This document shows, in pieces, positions 60,714 to 64,000 of a stretch of 64,000 bases of DNA. The notes beneath the pieces are model-generated. The model saw only the letters and a list, made by a program, of their open reading frames with translations, was not told where the DNA came from and did no database searches. The stretch is from Alphaproteobacteria bacterium (GTDB lineage: Bacteria > Pseudomonadota > Alphaproteobacteria > Rhodospirillales > WMHbin7). Location: contig JADFZV010000003.1 in the NCBI GenBank assembly GCA_015232335.1, positions 62,001 to 126,000 of the forward strand, read 5' to 3'. The position numbers and the translations under genes are program-made. Every line of letters begins with the position of its first letter. The stretch's first letter is position 1.

Positions 60714-61730
60714 ATGAGACGCCTTTTCTTCTGTTTTATTCTCTCGCTGCCGATCTGGCTGTCCAGCACGGCACAGGCCGCCATTCTCGACGAGGTGCGC
60801 GAACGAGGCCAGGTGCGTTGCGGGGTGCATACCGGCATTGCGGGATTCGCCTCGCAGGACTCCAGCGGAACCTGGCGAGGTCTTGACGCCGATTTCTGCC
60901 GCGCCGTGGCTGCTGCCGTCCTGGGAGACGCCAAGCGCGTTCAATTCTTTCCGGTTTCCGTCAAGGACGGCATCGAGCATCTGCAATCTTCCAAAGTCGA
61001 TCTTCTGGCTCGCAACCTGACCCAGACACTAAAGCGCGACACGCTGGAAGGACTGACCTTCGCAGGCATCAATTATTATGACGGCCAAGGGCTTCTGGTC
61101 CGCAAATCGCTGGGGGCTCGGACCATCCGCAATTTGAATGACGCCGCCATCTGCGTTCAGCCAGCCAGCACATCCGAACGCAATCTCGAAGACTTCATGC
61201 AGGGACTGAAGGTCGGCTACCGCAAGGTCAGCGTGGCGAACGCCCAGGAGATGGTGGCCGCCTATCTGGGGGGGCGCTGTGACGTCATGACCAGCGACTA
61301 TACCCAGTTGGCCATTTTGAAGCAGACGTCGCTGTCCAATCCAGAGGAGCATGTGCTGTTTCGCGAGCGCCTGTCCAAGGAACCGCTGGGCCCCCTGGTT
61401 CGCAAGGGCGACGAAGGCTGGTTCAAGATCGTCAAATGGACGCTTTATGCTTTGATGGCCGCCGAGGAGATGGAAATCACCCAGGCCAATGCCGATGAAA
61501 AGCGCAAATCCACCATGAATAATGTCCGTCGTTTCATGGGTGTCGAGCCGGGACTGGGCAAGGCTCTTGGCCTTTCCGACCAATGGGCCTTCGACATCAT
61601 CCGCCAGGTGGGAAATTACGGCCAGAGCTTCGAGCGCAATCTGGGCAAGGGCAGCGTGATCGGCATCGAACGCGGACTGAACGAGCTTTGGACCAAGGGG
61701 GGATTGATGTACGCCCCCCCCTTCCAATGA
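60714..61730 (+). CDS. ABC-type amino acid-binding protein (AapJ/BztA-like)
   Basis: The 338-residue periplasmic solute-binding protein has a signal peptide (LFFCFILSLPIWLSSTAQA). Family blocks are ILDEVRERGQVRCGVHTGIAGFA near residue 25, TWRGLDADFCRAVAAAVLGD near residue 53, NYYDGQGLLVRK near residue 119, and GLSDQWAFDIIRQVGNYGQSFERNLG near residue 291. General L-amino acid transporters of the Aap type use such proteins. No permease or ATPase gene follows. It is translationally coupled (ATGA) to the HD-GYP gene, so here it may serve as a periplasmic ligand sensor for the kinase relay rather than for uptake (inference). Confidence 0.88.
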   Translation: MRRLFFCFILSLPIWLSSTAQAAILDEVRERGQVRCGVHTGIAGFASQDSSGTWRGLDADFCRAVAAAVLGDAKRVQFFPVSVKDGIEHLQSSKVDLLARNLTQTLKRDTLEGLTFAGINYYDGQGLLVRKSLGARTIRNLNDAAICVQPASTSERNLEDFMQGLKVGYRKVSVANAQEMVAAYLGGRCDVMTSDYTQLAILKQTSLSNPEEHVLFRERLSKEPLGPLVRKGDEGWFKIVKWTLYALMAAEEMEITQANADEKRKSTMNNVRRFMGVEPGLGKALGLSDQWAFDIIRQVGNYGQSFERNLGKGSVIGIERGLNELWTKGGLMYAPPFQ

Positions 61731-61737
61731 TTGCTGC

Positions 61738-62643
61738 CTAAATTTCGTCTTCGCCCCAGACCAGGCCTTCGCGGCCTTGCCAATAGCCATCGACAAAGGG
61801 AACGTCGCCGCAGACTGTGCGCAACGTAGCAGCCGCCTCGTCAGGCGAAATCCGCTCATCGATGGCATCACGCCAAATCTTGGCAATGGCGACCATATCG
61901 GTTTTCTGGGGTGAAAGGCGCACCCGACCAATGCCGATCTCCCTCAATTCGGGAAGCTTGGCGGCCAGATTGACATAGCCGTGCGACATGGTCTCGGTGC
62001 CGTTGACGACCAGGATATTGCGCCCATCCAGAGTTTCCACGGGCTTTCCGTCGGCATCGCTTTCGCAGACATACTGGCAGGAATCCTTGGCCAGACCATG
62101 GGCGCGGGCATGATAGCAGCGCGCCGATACGGAGAGCGGCAGACGACCGAAAGCGATCATCTCCAATTCGACGCAGCCCTTGGCGCAAGATAGCAGCCGC
62201 GCCGCCTGCGATGACAGCTCGACATGCAGACAGGCACGCACGGCGCCAAGACCGGCAAAAACCTTCAGCGTGTCCTCGTTGAACAGATTGATATAGGGGC
62301 CGACCACGAAGGGCTGGCCCTTCACGGCAGGAACGCCCGCCACATCGTTGATCTCGACCAGCAGGCCACTTTCAGTGGCTCCCTCCAGGGCTTCCATCTC
62401 GCGCTTGCTGGTCACCAGGGCCAGCGTTGAAAGCACAACCTCTTTGCCCGCCTTTTGAAGGCGCTCGGCCACTTCGGGAATCATCGGATCGAAGAAGGGC
62501 GAGCGCTTTGAGCAGACCACCTCGCCCAGATGCACCGTATCGACCGGAGCCTCGTCGGCTAGGCGGAAATAGAAATCGCGTCTTTGTTCGGGCGTCCAGT
62601 GGAAGAGGAGCGGCCCGATGGAAATTTTCAAGGATGAGGTCAT
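61738..62643 (-). CDS. ubiV: Oxygen-independent ubiquinone hydroxylation protein UbiV
   Basis: The 301-residue U32-family protein forms with UbiU the iron-sulfur complex that hydroxylates ubiquinone precursors without O2. The four cluster cysteines are visible: one in LGEVVCSKRSPF near residue 42 and three in ARCYHARAHGLAKDSCQYVC near residues 173-192. The ATG at 62643 overlaps the ubiU stop (ATGA). The gene converges with the amino-acid-binding-protein gene, 8 bp apart. It indicates quinone synthesis and respiration under anoxic or microoxic conditions. Confidence 0.94.
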   Translation of the reverse strand: MTSSLKISIGPLLFHWTPEQRRDFYFRLADEAPVDTVHLGEVVCSKRSPFFDPMIPEVAERLQKAGKEVVLSTLALVTSKREMEALEGATESGLLVEINDVAGVPAVKGQPFVVGPYINLFNEDTLKVFAGLGAVRACLHVELSSQAARLLSCAKGCVELEMIAFGRLPLSVSARCYHARAHGLAKDSCQYVCESDADGKPVETLDGRNILVVNGTETMSHGYVNLAAKLPELREIGIGRVRLSPQKTDMVAIAKIWRDAIDERISPDEAAATLRTVCGDVPFVDGYWQGREGLVWGEDEI

Positions 62644-63638
62644 CGCCAACTCTTCTTATAGGCACCGGTGGTCTGGCGCCCGCCCTCGGAATGGGCGGCA
62701 AGCGCGTTGGCGGCATGCTGGGACTGATGGCCGAAGGCAAGCGCATCGATGGCCTTCCTGAAGGTGCCCACCACCTCGGCGACATAGGCGCGTCCGCGCT
62801 GGCGCCCCTCGATCTTCAAGGCGGTGATACCGGCCGCTTTCAATTGCGGCAGAATGTCCAACGTGTTCAGGCTGACCGGGTCCTCGAACAGGTACGAGGT
62901 TTTGCCATCCGCCACGAAGCGGCCCTTGCAGGGCGTGGGATAGCCCGCAGGCTCGTTCTTCTCAAAACTGTTGATGGTGATGCCGCCCAGGCGCGAGAGA
63001 AGCTTGCCGCCCTCCTCGTCGTAACGCACATGGCTGGCCGGGGCGCAAGCCCCCTGGCTGTTGGGCGAGGTGCCGGTAAGATAAGAAGACAGGGCGCAAC
63101 GCCCCTCGGCCATCACGCACAGACCACCGAAGGCGAAGACCTCGGTCTCGACGCACGCCTCGCGGGTCAGCCTTGCGATCTCGTCCACCGTCAGCACCCG
63201 AGGCAGCACCACGCGCTTCACGTCGAAGCGGTCACGATAAAAGCCGATGGCCTCGGCATTCGAGGCCGCCGCCTGAACCGACAGATGCAAACGCTGATCG
63301 GGATGAGTCTTGTGGGCATAATCCAAGAGGCCGATATCGGCCAGGATGATGGCGTCGGCGCCCAGGTCGTGCGCGTCATCGACCGCCAGATGCCAGGGTT
63401 GGGCATTGCCCGCCTTGGGAAAGGTGTTGATGGCCACCAGCACCTTGCGCCCCTTGCCATGGGCATAGGCGATGCCTTCTCTCATTTCGCGCCGGTCGAA
63501 ATTAAGACCCGGAAAATTGCGGGCGTTGGTTTCGTCGCGAAAGCCGCAATAGACCGTGTCGGCCCCGGCATCGACGGCGGCGCGCAGGGCTGCGGGCGTT
63601 CCCGCCGGACAGACCAGTTCGAGATAGGGCACACTCAT
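62640..63638 (-). CDS. ubiU: Oxygen-independent ubiquinone hydroxylation protein UbiU
   Basis: The 332-residue U32-family partner of UbiV starts with LELVCPAGTPAALRAAVDAG and DTVYCGFRDETNARNFPGLN. The U32 signature region FGGLCVMAEGRCALSSYLTG (near residue 170) and the later QGACAPAS and GYPTPCKGRF provide the four Fe-S cysteines. The end of the protein has ALKIEGRQRGRAYVAEVVGTF. The start overlaps the ubiT stop by 4 bp and the stop overlaps the ubiV start by 4 bp, so the three genes are translationally coupled. Confidence 0.95.
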   Translation of the reverse strand: MSVPYLELVCPAGTPAALRAAVDAGADTVYCGFRDETNARNFPGLNFDRREMREGIAYAHGKGRKVLVAINTFPKAGNAQPWHLAVDDAHDLGADAIILADIGLLDYAHKTHPDQRLHLSVQAAASNAEAIGFYRDRFDVKRVVLPRVLTVDEIARLTREACVETEVFAFGGLCVMAEGRCALSSYLTGTSPNSQGACAPASHVRYDEEGGKLLSRLGGITINSFEKNEPAGYPTPCKGRFVADGKTSYLFEDPVSLNTLDILPQLKAAGITALKIEGRQRGRAYVAEVVGTFRKAIDALAFGHQSQHAANALAAHSEGGRQTTGAYKKSWR

Positions 63639-64000
63639 GCCGGGGACGCTTCCTTGGCCCGGCTCGCGCGCGATTCCAGCTTTGACAAGCGGCTTTTCAG
63701 CGCCGCCACTTCCTGGCGCAGCGCCTCGGCCTCGGCTTCGGGATCATGGCGTCCATGCGCCATGGCATGCAGGGCCTGCAGACTCTCGCCCGCCTTGGCG
63801 GCCAGACGCTTGGCGGCATCGTCGGCCAGACCGATCAGACGTGCCGCCGTGGGGGCAAAAGGCCCCAGAAAGGCCAGCACATCATCCAGCAGCGAGATTT
63901 CCTCTCCGTCCAGCGTGTTGCGCAGCGCCACGATCAGGGCGGTGTCGCCGGTTACCGACAGATCGCGGGTGAAGAACAGGCTGTCGCCGTCGATACGCCC
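63635..64000 (-). CDS. ubiT: UbiT-like SCP2 lipid-carrier protein (5' end beyond window)
   Basis: The C-terminal 121 residues are present. The frame is open from the window edge: FFTRDLSVTGDTALIVALRN near the start is the SCP2 sterol-carrier fold, followed by LDDVLAFLGPFAPTAARLIG. A C-terminal coiled coil (EAEAEALRQEVAALKSRLSK) is longer than in E. coli UbiT. UbiT binds hydrophobic ubiquinone precursors for UbiU/UbiV. The N-terminus lies outside the window. Its stop overlaps the ubiU start by 4 bp. Confidence 0.88.
   Translation of the reverse strand, partial: GRIDGDSLFFTRDLSVTGDTALIVALRNTLDGEEISLLDDVLAFLGPFAPTAARLIGLADDAAKRLAAKAGESLQALHAMAHGRHDPEAEAEALRQEVAALKSRLSKLESRASRAKEASPA

Overview
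The window looks like chromosome of a free-living alphaproteobacterium of the Rhodospirillales type (Magnetospirillum-like spirilla are the nearest match by gene content). Support: the clpX-lon pair, the hemC/hemD/Mic60-like/hemY cluster, a DUF1476 (ATP synthase inhibitor type) gene, zapA-6S RNA-fthfs order, several bacteriohemerythrins, the oxygen-independent ubiquinone genes ubiT/ubiU/ubiV, and several families of alphaproteobacterial intergenic palindromes. Taxonomy is inferred from gene content only.

Layout. 1-8.7 kb: lon (cut by the window edge), clpX, a bacteriohemerythrin, tRNA-Pro(CGG), long-chain polyprenyl diphosphate synthase, a TrmN6-like methylase, a KefB/C-type antiporter and a CBS protein coupled to an ArsB/NhaD-type permease. 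8.7-15.5 kb: a DUF1476 gene, a small exported protein, the SRP RNA gene, dnaX-ybaB-recR, a DUF4212 membrane protein divergent from a CBS-DUF294 signalling protein, a FkbM methyltransferase and tRNA-Ser(GCU).

15.5-25.0 kb: a 9.4-kb integrated mobilizable element in tRNA-Ser(GCU), bounded by 64-bp direct repeats. It carries a tyrosine integrase, an excisionase-like HTH protein, a rolling-circle Rep, a MobQ-type relaxase with an oriT-like region, a four-gene minus-strand operon, a HExxH membrane protein, a NYN-domain protein and a three-repeat, two-spacer CRISPR-like array without cas genes. It reads as a formerly autonomous rolling-circle plasmid that integrates by site-specific recombination.

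25.4-46.1 kb: glycogen phosphorylase; a sodium/solute symporter pair (large subunit plus DUF4212) with TPR and membrane proteins, divergent from a second CBS-DUF294 protein followed by two hemerythrin-like genes; epmA; thiE; an RND-adaptor/ABC exporter operon; tpx; zapA; 6S RNA; a 5-formyltetrahydrofolate cyclo-ligase gene interrupted in frame by a 142-bp palindromic repeat; a YmdB-type phosphoesterase; a rhomboid protease; an OmpA-family protein. 46.1-52.6 kb: cyaY, a glycosyltransferase, hemY, a hemD-Mic60 fusion and hemC on the minus strand, then tsaD. 52.6-64 kb: an ATP-grasp/Rossmann pair, a secreted EndoU-like nuclease, a giant hybrid histidine kinase running into an HD-GYP response regulator, an amino-acid-type binding protein, and ubiV-ubiU-ubiT.

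The two most unusual items are the cas-less mini-array on the mobile element and the palindromic repeat family. One copy of that repeat lies in frame inside an enzyme gene, one (truncated) supplies the end of a hemerythrin gene, and one is intergenic. The same reading frame is open in all copies, and one stem shows a compensatory base change.
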